From Paraburkholderia sp. Tr-20389 (GTDB lineage Bacteria > Pseudomonadota > Gammaproteobacteria > Burkholderiales > Burkholderiaceae), in the NCBI RefSeq assembly GCF_017104565.1, contig NZ_JAAGPD010000024.1, positions 62,001-126,000 of the forward strand: a stretch of DNA of 64,000 bases, written 5' to 3'. Every line of letters starts with the position of its first letter. The first letter of the stretch is position 1. Below the pieces are notes generated by a model. It had not been told where the DNA came from and did no database searches. It worked only from the letters and a program-made list of their open reading frames with translations. Below, piece by piece: positions 34,859 through 43,672 of this stretch. Made by a program: the position numbers and the translations under genes.

Positions 34859-36181
34859 ATGCCCAAGATCCGCTCGCTCAGAAACCAACTCGTGCTCGCC
34901 CTGTGTGTGCTGGTGAGCGTCGTCGGCGTGGTGCAGGGCGTCAGTTCGTGGCAGCTGGCGAAAGCCGGCATGAGCGCGTTGCTCGATCTGCGTCTCGAAC
35001 AGGCGGCGTCGCGGCTGTACAAGAGCGGGCTCGCTGAATCATTGCCCGCCATTCCCGCGCGCGGCTCGCAGCCGGAACGCGATATCTACGTCACGGTCTG
35101 GAGAGACGACATCGCCACGCCGTATCGTTCGACGGATCCCGCGCTCGCATTGCCGCGCAACGCCGACCCCGGCTTCACGACGGAAATGGTGGATGGCGAA
35201 AGCTGGCGCATCTACACGCTGCGCGAGCCGTCGATGGTGATCCAGGTCGCGCAGCGCTCGCGCGTGCGGCATGAACTCGCGCAGGCGCGTTCGCTGAATA
35301 CGCTGTGGCCGATGATCGTGCTGGTGCCGCTGGTCTGGATCGCCGTGCTGCTCGTCGTGCGGCGCGCGCTGCGCCGGTTGACGCGCCTCGGCGCGCAGGT
35401 GAAGGCCATCGACATGACGCATTTCGAGCAATTGTCCACCTCGGGCGTGCCGACGGAGATCCGCCCGTTCATCACGTCGATCAACACGATGATCGGGCGT
35501 CTCGAACAGTCGATCGAGAGCGAGCGCAAGTTCATCTCCGACGCCGCGCATGAACTGCGCACGCCGCTTACCGCGCTTCAGTTGCAGGCAGACAATCTGC
35601 AGCCGCATATCGCGCCCGGCAATCAGGAGCGCTTTCGCGAGCTGCAAAGCGGCATCCGGCGCAGCGGCCGGCTGATCGCGCAACTGCTGCGGCTCGCGCG
35701 CGCCGATGCGGCGCTGAAGGCGGACACGCTGATGCGCGTCGACGTGTCGGCCGTCGTCGTCGATGCCGTCGCCGAAGTGTTGCCCATTGCGATGCAACGC
35801 GGCATCGACATCGGCGCTGATGAAATGACGAGCGCCCATGTGTACGCGAATGACGCCGATATCGGCATTGCGCTGCGCAACCTCGTGAGCAACGCGATCC
35901 GCTATACGCCGGACGGCGGCAAGGTCGATCTGAGCGTGCATCTGCGCGATGGAATGGCGTGGATCGAAGTCGTCGATACGGGGCCGGGCATCGACGAGGC
36001 GCAACTGCCGCGCGTGTTCGATCGCTTCTTCCGGGCCAATACGCAGATCGAAGGCAGCGGACTGGGTCTGTCGATCGTGCAGGCCATCGCGAACCGGTAC
36101 GGCGGCGCAGTGCATCTGCGCAATCGCACGGACGGGCAGTCCGGCATCGTCGCATCGATCGGTTTCGCCGCCGTACCCTGA
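34859..36181 (+). CDS. sensor histidine kinase (QseC/TctE-like)
   Basis: 440 aa from ATG 34859. TM1 near residues 10-30, a periplasmic sensor of about 110 aa, TM2 (MIVLVPLVWIAVLLVV), HAMP, then the kinase core. H-box DAAHELRTPLTAL, N-box RNLVSNAIRYTP, G1 DTGPGI and G2 GSGLGLSI are all intact, so it should autophosphorylate. The probable partner is the OmpR-type regulator at 36517. Unusually, the kinase comes first and a terminator separates the two. The signal is unknown. Confidence 0.93.
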   Translation: MPKIRSLRNQLVLALCVLVSVVGVVQGVSSWQLAKAGMSALLDLRLEQAASRLYKSGLAESLPAIPARGSQPERDIYVTVWRDDIATPYRSTDPALALPRNADPGFTTEMVDGESWRIYTLREPSMVIQVAQRSRVRHELAQARSLNTLWPMIVLVPLVWIAVLLVVRRALRRLTRLGAQVKAIDMTHFEQLSTSGVPTEIRPFITSINTMIGRLEQSIESERKFISDAAHELRTPLTALQLQADNLQPHIAPGNQERFRELQSGIRRSGRLIAQLLRLARADAALKADTLMRVDVSAVVVDAVAEVLPIAMQRGIDIGADEMTSAHVYANDADIGIALRNLVSNAIRYTPDGGKVDLSVHLRDGMAWIEVVDTGPGIDEAQLPRVFDRFFRANTQIEGSGLGLSIVQAIANRYGGAVHLRNRTDGQSGIVASIGFAAVP

Positions 36182-36302
36182 ACGACGAGACCAGAAGGGC
36201 CAACGCGCTCATTCTTCGCTAAGCCTGCGCGCATAGCATGAGAACGGTTGGAGCAGGCCCCTCTGGTTCTGGCACGGCAATGGGTGCAGGCCAGAATCCT
36301 TC

Positions 36303-36332
36303 GGCCGGCTGCGCAAGCGGTCGGCCTTTTTT
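36303..36332 (+). terminator. rho-independent terminator with GCAA tetraloop
   Basis: Ten-pair stem (two G-U pairs) from 36303 to 36326 closed by GCAA, followed by six T. It ends the kinase transcript and leaves the response regulator to its own promoter or to read-through. The rest of 36182-36516 shows no gene. Confidence 0.85.
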
Positions 36333-36516
36333 GTCATCCCCTTGCGCGGCGTGGGCCATGCGGGCTCGGTTATCATGCGATCAGGCCGACGCGGGAGTGG
36401 GACGCGCCGGCGGCTACGGCCCGGAATCGCACACCGCCAGAGCAATGACGCCGCGCGGTCGATCGGTCCTCGCGCCGCAGCCGACGACAACGCTTCGTTG
36501 CTGTGGAAACGACATC

Positions 36517-37191
36517 ATGCGAGTGCTACTGGTTGAAGACGATCTGCAGATCGGTCAAAGTCTGATGCGCGCGCTGCAGGACGCGGACTACAGCGTCGAC
36601 TGGGTGCGCGACGGCAATGCGGGCAGCGCGGCCATCGCCGCCGCCGAATACACCGTCGTGCTGCTCGATCTCGGTTTGCCCGGCATGGGCGGCATCGAAT
36701 TGCTGAAGACGGCGCGTAGCGCGGGCAATACGGTGCCCGTGCTGATCCTCACCGCACGCGACGATCTCGAAGCGCGCGTGCAAGGCCTCGACGTCGGCGC
36801 CGACGACTACGTGCTCAAACCCTTCGACGTGCCCGAACTGATGGCGCGCATGCGCGCCGTGCTGCGCCGCAAGGCGGGCTACGCGTCGTCGCGTCTCGGC
36901 GACGATGCGCTGAACCTCGATCTCGACAAGCGCACGCTGTGCTGCAACGGCGTGTCGTCGGTGCTGTCGGCGCGCGAATTCGCGCTGATGCTCGCGTTTC
37001 TCGAACGGCCCGGCACGATCCTGTCGCGCGATCAGCTCGAAGACAAGCTGTACGGCTGGGGCAAGGAAGTGGAGAGCAATGCCGTCGACGTGCTGATCCA
37101 TTCCGTGCGCAAGAAGTTCGGACAAGCGGTGATCCGCAACGTGCGCGGCCTCGGGTGGACCGTGATGCTCGGCGACACGCCGAAAACCTGA
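36517..37191 (+). CDS. OmpR/PhoB-family response regulator (QseB/PmrA-like)
   Basis: 224 aa. Receiver domain 1-115 with acidic pocket EDD (8-10), the phosphorylated Asp in VVLLDLGLPG (about residue 51), Thr in LTARD and Lys in VLKPFD. The winged-helix DNA-binding domain is about 130-220 (LSAREFALMLAFLERPG, DVLIHSVRKKFG, IRNVRGLGW). Likely partner of the kinase at 34859. Confidence 0.93.
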   Translation: MRVLLVEDDLQIGQSLMRALQDADYSVDWVRDGNAGSAAIAAAEYTVVLLDLGLPGMGGIELLKTARSAGNTVPVLILTARDDLEARVQGLDVGADDYVLKPFDVPELMARMRAVLRRKAGYASSRLGDDALNLDLDKRTLCCNGVSSVLSAREFALMLAFLERPGTILSRDQLEDKLYGWGKEVESNAVDVLIHSVRKKFGQAVIRNVRGLGWTVMLGDTPKT

Positions 37192-37233
37192 CGGCGCATG
37201 TCGTTGCGACGCGTGCAGTAAGCACGTAAAAAA

Positions 37234-37255
37234 GCGGACGGCGCAAGCCGTCCGC
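37234..37255. terminator. bidirectional terminator
   Basis: GCGGACGGC pairs with GCCGTCCGC across a GCAA loop. A6 on the left serves as a T tract for the leftward MFS gene. For the rightward regulator gene the tail is weak (ATAAAAAG). Confidence 0.8.
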
Positions 37256-37296
37256 ATAAAAAGCCGCTGCCGATACTGGCCGGCCTCTGGAAAGCA

Positions 37297-38544
37297 TCAC
37301 GCACGTGCAGGTTCTGCGCTCGCGTGAACGGTATCGTCGATGGGAAAATGCAGCAGCGCGGCGAACAGTCCCGCTAGCGCGGTCGCGGCCCAGATCGGCG
37401 TGTACGAACCCGTCGCGTCGAACACGTAGCCGCCGAGCCACGCGCCGAGAAACGAACCCAACTGGTGGCTGAGAAACACCACGCCGAACAGCGTGCCCAG
37501 ATGCCGCGTGCCGAACACCTTGGCGATCAGGCCGCTGGTGAGCGGCACGGTGCCGAGCCAGGTCAGGCCCATCACGGCTGCGAACAGCACGACGGATAGC
37601 GTCGATTTCGGCAGCAGGAAGAACGCGGCAATCGTCGCACCGCGTATCAGATACAGCCAGCCGAGCACGTGCTGCTGACGAAACCGCCCGCCGAGCCAGC
37701 CGCAGGCCCAGCTGCCCGCCATGTTGAAGAGACCGATCAGCGCGAGCGCGGTTGCGCCGAGCCCCATGGGCATGTGGCACAGCGTCAGATAGCCGGGCAG
37801 ATGCGTCGCGATGAACGCGAGCTGGAAGCCGCAGGTGAAGAAGCCGAGCGTCAGCAGCCGGTAGCCGCGATGCTGAGTCGCGTAAGCGAGCGTTTCGCGC
37901 AACGACACGGCAACGGGCGATGCAGCCGCCTGCGATGCGCGCGTGTCGCGCTGGCGGTCGAGCAGAATGCCGAACGGCGCCGCGACGAGCATCAGGAACG
38001 CGAGCGCGAAGAGCGACGTCGACACGCCCGACGTTTCGCGCACCAGTTGCGCGAACGGCACCATCAGCACCTGTCCAAGCGAGCCGCCCGCGCTCGCGAT
38101 CCCCATCGCCATGCTGCGTTGCGCGGGTGTCGCGACGCGTCCGACGGCCGTGAGCACGACGCCGAACGTCGTGCAGCTCACGCCGATGCCGACCAGCAGC
38201 CCGAGCCCCGCGATCAGCGCGATACCGGAAGGCGCGCTCGCCGCCAGCGCGAGGCCTGCGGCGAAGGTCGTTGCGCCGAACGCGACCACGGGCGCGGCGC
38301 CGTAGCGGTCGGCGGCGGCGCCTGCGAACGGTTGCGCGAAGCCCCACACGAGATTGTGCAGCGCGATGGCAAACGCGATCAGCGTAACGGGCAGACCACG
38401 ATCATATGAAAACGGCCCGATGAACAGGCCGAAGGTCTGGCGGATGCCCATTGCCGCGCTCAGGATCAGCGCGGCGGCGACGATCACATAGAACGTCGGG
38501 TTTTTCAGGGGGGCTGCATAAGCGGATGATCTGCTCGTCGACAT
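37297..38544 (-). CDS. MFS transporter
   Basis: 415 aa from ATG 38544 with AAGGAGG upstream; the long in-frame extension beyond it runs through the LysR gene and is not real. About 12 hydrophobic segments, with the motif-A-like loop GAAADRYGAAPV between TM2 and TM3. The N-terminus (GIRQTFGLFIGPFSYDRG) resembles the oxalate/formate antiporter-type and CynX-like branch. Substrate unknown. A LysR gene lies immediately upstream on the same strand and is the natural candidate regulator. Confidence 0.9.
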   Translation of the reverse strand: MSTSRSSAYAAPLKNPTFYVIVAAALILSAAMGIRQTFGLFIGPFSYDRGLPVTLIAFAIALHNLVWGFAQPFAGAAADRYGAAPVVAFGATTFAAGLALAASAPSGIALIAGLGLLVGIGVSCTTFGVVLTAVGRVATPAQRSMAMGIASAGGSLGQVLMVPFAQLVRETSGVSTSLFALAFLMLVAAPFGILLDRQRDTRASQAAASPVAVSLRETLAYATQHRGYRLLTLGFFTCGFQLAFIATHLPGYLTLCHMPMGLGATALALIGLFNMAGSWACGWLGGRFRQQHVLGWLYLIRGATIAAFFLLPKSTLSVVLFAAVMGLTWLGTVPLTSGLIAKVFGTRHLGTLFGVVFLSHQLGSFLGAWLGGYVFDATGSYTPIWAATALAGLFAALLHFPIDDTVHASAEPARA

Positions 38545-38560
38545 GTTTCGTTTCCTCCTT

Positions 38561-38587
38561 GCCGCATCGTCGCAATAGCGATGCGGC
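38561..38587. promoter_or_regulatory. inverted repeat between the lysR and MFS genes
   Basis: GCCGCATCG (38561-38569) and CGATGCGGC (38579-38587) form a perfect nine-base dyad with a nine-base spacer, just upstream of the MFS ribosome binding site. It could be an operator for the LysR protein or a hairpin in the MFS leader. Confidence 0.45.
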
Positions 38588-38648
38588 ACGACAAACGAAA
38601 AGTTTTCGGCGACGGGTGAAGAAAATTCACTCGTGATGAGCGCTGTTG

Positions 38649-39587
38649 CTAACGGCTGTCCGCAGCGGACGCGGTGAGGTCGTGTGTCGAGAAGTCTTCG
38701 AATGCCAGCGCTTCGTGCAACAGCCAGCGTTTGAACGCCTGCAACTCCGGCCGCTCGTCCGCGCCTTCCGAACCGACGAGCCAGTACGCCGTTTTTGCAT
38801 CGACGCTCAGCGTGCTCGCTTCGACGAGCATGCCGGCATCGAGTTCGCGGTTCACGAGCGGCCGTCTGCCGATCGCGACGCCCATTCCCGTCGTCGCCGC
38901 TTCGAGCGCGAGCTGGATCGTGTCGAAGCGCAGACCGCCCGTCGCGTCGATATCGTGGATGCCCGCGCCGTCGAGCCACGCCTGCCAGTCGTCGCTCGCG
39001 GTATCGACGTGGATCAGCGTCGCGCGGCGCAAGTCGACGTCGCCGTGCGCGTCGAGCAATGTTTCGCGATACGCGGGACTGCACACGGGCACGAGCCTTT
39101 CGCCGAACAGCCGGTTCCAGTCGGTGCCGGGCACGGGGCCGCGACTCAGACGGATGCCGAAATCGAAGCCGTCGACGGGAAAGCCGACCTGACGGCGCGA
39201 CGTATCGACGGACACATCGATGTTCGGCCACTGCGCGCGAAAGTCGTGCAGGCGCGGCACGAGCCAGCGTACGGCGAGCGTCGGCGCGCAGCTCACGGAG
39301 ATCGTGCGATGCGTGCGGCCGTCGGGCAGCCGCTGCGTGCCGAGCAGGATCAGCGAAAACGCTTCGGCGATATAGGGAAAATACAGTTCGCCCGCAGGCG
39401 TCAGCGACAGCTTGCGAGGCTCGCGCACGAACAGCGCGACGCCGAGCGTCTCTTCGAGCGCGACGATGCCGTGACTCACCGCGCTCGGCGTGACGTTGAG
39501 TTCCGCGGCGGCGAGCTTGAAGCTGCCGAGCCGCGCGGCTGCCTCGAAGAAACGCAGCGAATTCAGCGGCGGCAGGCGTAGGGGCAT
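38649..39587 (-). CDS. LysR-family transcriptional regulator (GcvA-like)
   Basis: 312 aa. N-terminal HTH at residues 8-65 (LNSLRFFEAAARLGSFKLAA, NVTPSAVSHGIVALEE), then the two-lobed effector domain (RTISVSCAPTLAVRWLVPRL). The sequence is GcvA-like: short linker and a SAVSHGI recognition helix. It precedes the MFS gene on the same strand and probably controls it; the ligand is unknown. Confidence 0.92.
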   Translation of the reverse strand: MPLRLPPLNSLRFFEAAARLGSFKLAAAELNVTPSAVSHGIVALEETLGVALFVREPRKLSLTPAGELYFPYIAEAFSLILLGTQRLPDGRTHRTISVSCAPTLAVRWLVPRLHDFRAQWPNIDVSVDTSRRQVGFPVDGFDFGIRLSRGPVPGTDWNRLFGERLVPVCSPAYRETLLDAHGDVDLRRATLIHVDTASDDWQAWLDGAGIHDIDATGGLRFDTIQLALEAATTGMGVAIGRRPLVNRELDAGMLVEASTLSVDAKTAYWLVGSEGADERPELQAFKRWLLHEALAFEDFSTHDLTASAADSR

Positions 39588-39692
39588 GGCGCGACCTTCG
39601 GGCGGTGGAGGTGAGGGGGCGTCGTTGGCGTCAGGCGGCGCACGGACGCGATGCGGCTGTTCGAATGAAAAGGGCCCGCGTGGCCGGTCCGG

Positions 39693-39923
39693 TCACGGGC
39701 AGCATGAACAGCCGCGATGCCGCATTCCATAGCCGCCCTCGCTACCGGATGCGTCACCCGATGAGCCTCCCGAAGCACCGCCCAACAAAGCGGGCGCGCC
39801 GATCCGCACGCGTTCCGCGAGCGTGCCGCAGCGGGGGCAGGCAGCGGGCTCGTCGCGCTCGGCGATGCGCCGCACTGCTTCAAACGCGCCGCAATCGGCG
39901 CAGGTGTAGTCGTACACAGGCAT
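39693..39923 (-). CDS. FmdB-family zinc-ribbon protein
   Basis: 76 aa beginning MPVYDYTCADCG, which fixes the start at 39923 rather than six codons upstream. Two CxxC knuckles (CADC, CPRC) would bind zinc, and a Gly/Ser-rich tail ends in CSCC. FmdB proteins are thought to be regulatory; the acetamidase/formamidase gene they were named with is absent here. Confidence 0.85.
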   Translation of the reverse strand: MPVYDYTCADCGAFEAVRRIAERDEPAACPRCGTLAERVRIGAPALLGGASGGSSGDASGSEGGYGMRHRGCSCCP

Positions 39924-39962
39924 AACTCGTTCCGTCGTCATCGCACGGTGCGCGATCGTGTT

Positions 39963-40283
39963 TCAGCGCTTGCGCCGGCTGCTGCGCGTGCGTTCATGAA
40001 ACCCGACCGGCTTCGTGCGTACCCAGTTCACGAAAGCTCTGACTTGCTCATTGTCGAGCAGGCGATCGACCGATGCGTAGGTCGTGGCCAGCTCGCGCTC
40101 CGAAAAGAGCGCATGCAGCTGCCGATGGCAGATCCGGTGCAGCGCGACCGTTTCGCGGCCGCCTTCCGCCTTCGGGATCAGATGATGCTCGTCGCGCTGG
40201 TCAGGTGGAATCGCGCGGCCGCACAGCGGACAGACTTCATCCGGCGGCGGCCGATACCACGATTCCACTTCGCGCTTTGCCAT
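39963..40283 (-). CDS. HNH-domain protein
   Basis: 106 aa. Zinc-knuckle and HNH pattern: CPLCGR, then DEHHLIPKAEGG, then LHRICHRQLHALFS. The His-His pair, the Lys-x-x-Gly-Gly and the late His/Cys are as in small HNH proteins, some of which are endonucleases. It stands beside a divergent SLATT-domain gene; whether they work together is unknown. Confidence 0.8.
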   Translation of the reverse strand: MAKREVESWYRPPPDEVCPLCGRAIPPDQRDEHHLIPKAEGGRETVALHRICHRQLHALFSERELATTYASVDRLLDNEQVRAFVNWVRTKPVGFHERTRSSRRKR

Positions 40284-40411
40284 CGATGCTCCTGCGATCC
40301 CGCCATCCCCTTATCCTACCAAGATTCGCCGGGGACGCCGGCGGGGCTCGCGACGTCGGCGTCACGCGGCGATGCTATGCTGGCCTCTCCCCGTCGAAGA
40401 AGGGCAATGGC

Positions 40412-41005
40412 ATGACGATGCTCGATACGGATGCGCAGGCGCGCGCCGCTGCTGGCTCACGTTCCGATGCCGCTGCGGGCGTGCAGAGCGAATACAGGCC
40501 GCCCGCCAACGAGAACGAGCTGCTGTTGAAGTGGATCCGCCGCGCGCGCGAATCGCAGAAGAGCCACTACGACATGGCCGACCTGCTCGCCGCCCGCAAC
40601 CGGCTGTTCGGTATCGGCGTGACGGTGCTGTCGGCCGTGGTCGGCACGACGGTGTTTCTGTCGCTGGTGGTATCGGAAGATTCGCCCTGGGGGCGGCTCG
40701 TCGTCGGACTGGTCAGCATTGCGGCGGCTGCGTCGGCGGCACTGCAGACGTTTCTGCGCTACGCGGAGCGGGCTGAAGCGCATCGCGCGGCGGGCGCGCG
40801 TTATGGCGCGGTGCGGCGCCGCCTCGAGGCAATCTATGCGGGCGACCCGGGCGCGCGCGACGGCCGCTATGTCAGCGAAGTGCGCGAGATGCTCGATCGT
40901 CTCGCGGAAGACGCACCGAGCGTGCCGCCGCGCGTGTTCCGGCGCACGCAGCACACGTTGCGCGATGCGGCGCTGCATGGCCGCGACGAAAACCGCTGGG
41001 AATGA
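40412..41005 (+). CDS. SLATT-domain two-transmembrane protein (DUF4231-like)
   Basis: 197 aa from ATG 40412. A charged N-terminal helix (ENELLLKWIRRARESQKSHY) precedes two membrane helices (FGIGVTVLSAVVGTTVFLSL and VVGLVSIAAAASAALQTFL). Then comes a helical coil (YAERAEAHRAAGARYGAVRR) that matches SLATT domains. SLATT proteins are predicted pore-forming effectors in nucleotide-triggered conflict systems. No cyclase or SLOG sensor is adjacent, so it is an orphan here or has a housekeeping role. Confidence 0.75.
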   Translation: MTMLDTDAQARAAAGSRSDAAAGVQSEYRPPANENELLLKWIRRARESQKSHYDMADLLAARNRLFGIGVTVLSAVVGTTVFLSLVVSEDSPWGRLVVGLVSIAAAASAALQTFLRYAERAEAHRAAGARYGAVRRRLEAIYAGDPGARDGRYVSEVREMLDRLAEDAPSVPPRVFRRTQHTLRDAALHGRDENRWE

Positions 41006-41048
41006 AGCACGGTTAGCGCGCGGCGTTGCGCGGAGGAACGGTCGGTTC

Positions 41049-42002
41049 TCAGGCCCTGAGTTGTGCGCCGGATGCGTCGCCACGTGAGGTGGCGTGGGGT
41101 ATCGCCGACGGCGGTCCGGACGCTTCAGCCGCGTTGGCGAACAGCCGGCAGACTTCGCTTGCACTGCCGCATGCATGCAGGCGCTCGCGAAAATGCTGAT
41201 TGCAGAAGCGTTGCGCGACATCCGCGAGCAGATTCAGATGCATCGTGTTCGCGCCTTCGGGCACGAGCAGCGCAATGACGTCGCTGACGGGCTTCGCATC
41301 CGGTGCGTCGAAATCGAGCGGCACGCGCGGCCGCACATAGAGCACCACGGCGCTGAACAGGCCCGCAATCTGGCTGTGCGGCACGGCCACGCCTTGTCCG
41401 AGCCCGGTCGAGCCCAGCGCTTCGCGCGTGTTCAGGCCGTCGATCACCTGGCCGGCGGGCACGCCATAGCGGCTTTCGCAAAACGCGCCGAGTTGCGCGA
41501 AGAGTGCGTCGCGATCGGCAATGTCCGCATCGAGCAACACGTTGTCGGCGCTCAGCAGATGGTCGAGCGTGTCGATGCCGTCGTCTTCGCCTGCCCTGGC
41601 GGTCGTCTTCGCCGGACGCAGCACGCTCGCGGCATGAGCCCATGACGTCGCGCGCAGCAGATCGCGCCAGCCGTCCGTCGGAGTATCGGGAATCTCGAAC
41701 AGATGACCGAATTGCGCAGCGGGCGCGATCTTCGTCACCTGCTGGATCGCACCGTTGACTGCGTCTTTCGGCAGATAGAGCGACAGTTGCACACGCTCCG
41801 TATGCGGCAACGTCGCGATCCGGATCGTCCACGGCTGGCCCGCGCAATCGCGCGTGAGCGCGCGGCGCAACGGCGTCACATGTTGCGCGTCGAGCGTCAC
41901 GCGCATCATCACGCTGCGGCTTGCCGCGTGACGTCGCGAGGCCGGTTCGGGAGCGTGATGGATGCCGAAAATGGCGCGCAGGATCGCTCGGGTCTTCGTC
42001 AT
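41049..42002 (-). CDS. PTS IIA (PtsN-type) domain protein with extra N-terminal domain
   Basis: 317 aa from ATG 42002 (GGAGAAAGGG upstream). Residues about 165-310 are a fructose/nitrogen-type EIIA domain with phosphorylatable His in GQGVAVPHSQI and the LLSADNVLLDADIADRDALF start typical of PtsN. The first 160 residues are of a different kind and not recognised; they contain a beta-rich segment (PWTIRIATLPHTERVQLSLY). No sugar permease is nearby, so a regulatory role is likely. Confidence 0.82.
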   Translation of the reverse strand: MTKTRAILRAIFGIHHAPEPASRRHAASRSVMMRVTLDAQHVTPLRRALTRDCAGQPWTIRIATLPHTERVQLSLYLPKDAVNGAIQQVTKIAPAAQFGHLFEIPDTPTDGWRDLLRATSWAHAASVLRPAKTTARAGEDDGIDTLDHLLSADNVLLDADIADRDALFAQLGAFCESRYGVPAGQVIDGLNTREALGSTGLGQGVAVPHSQIAGLFSAVVLYVRPRVPLDFDAPDAKPVSDVIALLVPEGANTMHLNLLADVAQRFCNQHFRERLHACGSASEVCRLFANAAEASGPPSAIPHATSRGDASGAQLRA

Positions 42003-42188
42003 GCCCTTTCTCCAGACTGACATTAGGGCTAGCGTAGCGCGATTCGCATCAAAACCGAATAAAAAAGCACGTCCGCCGAATGTGGGCTGTCGCACGCGAA
42101 ACGTCGCCGGAAGGTGTTAAAGAACGCATGCTGCAGCGCCACGCTTGCGCAGCCGGATCTCGAACCGATTCACATGGAGACTGCTTTC

Positions 42189-42887
42189 ATGCTGACGCTC
42201 TACTCGTACCCCGATCTGTTCGGCGTCGCCGACAACAACGCGTTCGGGCTGAAGGTCTACGCGTTCATGCGGCTGTGCGGACTCGAATTCGAGCACCGGC
42301 ACATTCTCGACACGTCGCATGCGCCGCGCGGCCAGTTGCCGTATCTGTCGGATGACGGCGAGACGGTCGGCGACAGCGACGCGATCATCGCGTATCTGAA
42401 GGACAAATACGATCTGCGGATCGACGCTGCGCTGTCGCAAGGGCAGACCGACCTCGACTTTCTGGTGCGCCGCACACTCGACGATCTCTACTGGCCGATG
42501 AGCTATTCGCGCTGGCGCGACGAACGCTATTGGCCGGCGTTTCGCGATGCCGTGCTGCGCGAGCACGCGGATGTCACGGCGAGCGCGCTCGAAGCCGCGC
42601 GCGAGTACAACCGGCAGCGCTATCACTATCAGGGCATCGGCCGCTACGATCCGGATCAGGTGTACGCGCGCGGGATCGGCGATCTGCGCGTCGTCGCCGA
42701 TCTGCTCGGCGACAGCGGCTTCGTGTTCGGCCCGGAACCGGCGACCATCGACGCGGCGATTTACGGTTTTGTCGCGAACATTTACTTCTATGAAATCGAC
42801 ACGCCGCTGAAGGCGTATGTGATATCGCGGCCCGAGCTGGTTCGTCATTGCCTCGCGATGCACGAGCGTATCGCAGCGGAGGCTTGA
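42189..42887 (+). CDS. glutathione S-transferase-like protein (FAX-like)
   Basis: 232 aa from ATG 42189, with GGAGA eight bases upstream; an ATG at 42174 would add five residues. N-terminal thioredoxin-like fold (MLTLYSYPDLFGVADNN, GQLPYLSDDGETVGDSDAII) and helical C-terminal domain (GFVFGPEPATIDAAIYGFV). Similar architecture and end motif to the protein at 21802-22560. Reaction unknown. Confidence 0.82.
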   Translation: MLTLYSYPDLFGVADNNAFGLKVYAFMRLCGLEFEHRHILDTSHAPRGQLPYLSDDGETVGDSDAIIAYLKDKYDLRIDAALSQGQTDLDFLVRRTLDDLYWPMSYSRWRDERYWPAFRDAVLREHADVTASALEAAREYNRQRYHYQGIGRYDPDQVYARGIGDLRVVADLLGDSGFVFGPEPATIDAAIYGFVANIYFYEIDTPLKAYVISRPELVRHCLAMHERIAAEA

Positions 42888-42988
42888 GACAGGCGACGTA
42901 AGGAACTCCCGCGTCGCATTCGCTGTCATCGGATAGATCGCCATTCCCGATATCGGAATCAACAACGGAATCAAGCAAGGAACGAACA

Positions 42989-43585
42989 ATGACAATGCAC
43001 CGCCGCCGATTCATCGCGATGACCACCGCCACGCTCGCCACGGGCGGGCTGGCCCTTGCGGGCTGCACGACCACGGGGCCGTCGTCGGATGCGTCGCCCG
43101 AAGCGAATGCGGGCAAGCGCCAGTCGATCGACGCCGACGTCAATGCGACACTCACGCGCCTGTTCAACGCCATCGGCGGCTCGCGCGAACTCGCAGACAA
43201 GGCGCGCGGCATCCTCGTGTTTCCATCGGTGCTTTCGGCGGGCTTCTGGTTCGGCGGACAGTACGGGCAGGGCGCATTGCGCGTCGGCGGGCAGACGTCG
43301 GGCTACTACAGCATCGCGGCCGCGTCGTTCGGCTTGCAGATCGGCGCGCAATCCAAAGCGATCGTCATGCTGTTCATGACGGACGAGGCGCTCAGCAGCT
43401 TCACGCGCAGCCAGGGCTGGGCGGCGGGCGTCGATGCGACGGTCGCGCTCGTGAAGGTCGGCGCGAACGGCAATGTCGATACGTCGACGGCGATGAGTCC
43501 CGTCGAAGCATTCGTGCTGACCAATGGCGGGCTGATGGCGGGCGTGTCACTGGAAGGCTCGAAGATATCCCGTCTGATCATCTGA
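42989..43585 (+). CDS. SYLF/YSC84-domain lipoprotein
   Basis: 198 aa. Signal peptide with lipobox LALAGC (Cys26), then a SYLF domain: ADKARGILVFPSVLSAGFWF, GGQYGQGALRV, SYGL-like ASFGLQIGAQSKAIVMLF, and a glycine-rich C-terminus. Eukaryotic SYLF domains bind phosphoinositides; bacterial homologues are exported proteins of unclear function. Monocistronic. Confidence 0.87.
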   Translation: MTMHRRRFIAMTTATLATGGLALAGCTTTGPSSDASPEANAGKRQSIDADVNATLTRLFNAIGGSRELADKARGILVFPSVLSAGFWFGGQYGQGALRVGGQTSGYYSIAAASFGLQIGAQSKAIVMLFMTDEALSSFTRSQGWAAGVDATVALVKVGANGNVDTSTAMSPVEAFVLTNGGLMAGVSLEGSKISRLII

Positions 43586-43672
43586 TTCGTTCATTACGTC
43601 TTGCTCATTTGCCGCTAAGTCTCGCGTCGCATCATGCACTGCATGAACTGACGTACTGACGGAGGCACTCAA

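Noticed and set aside
38545-39231. Upstream extension of the MFS frame to 644 codons
   Set aside because: It overlaps the LysR gene and has no membrane or protein-like character, whereas ATG 38544 has a strong ribosome binding site.
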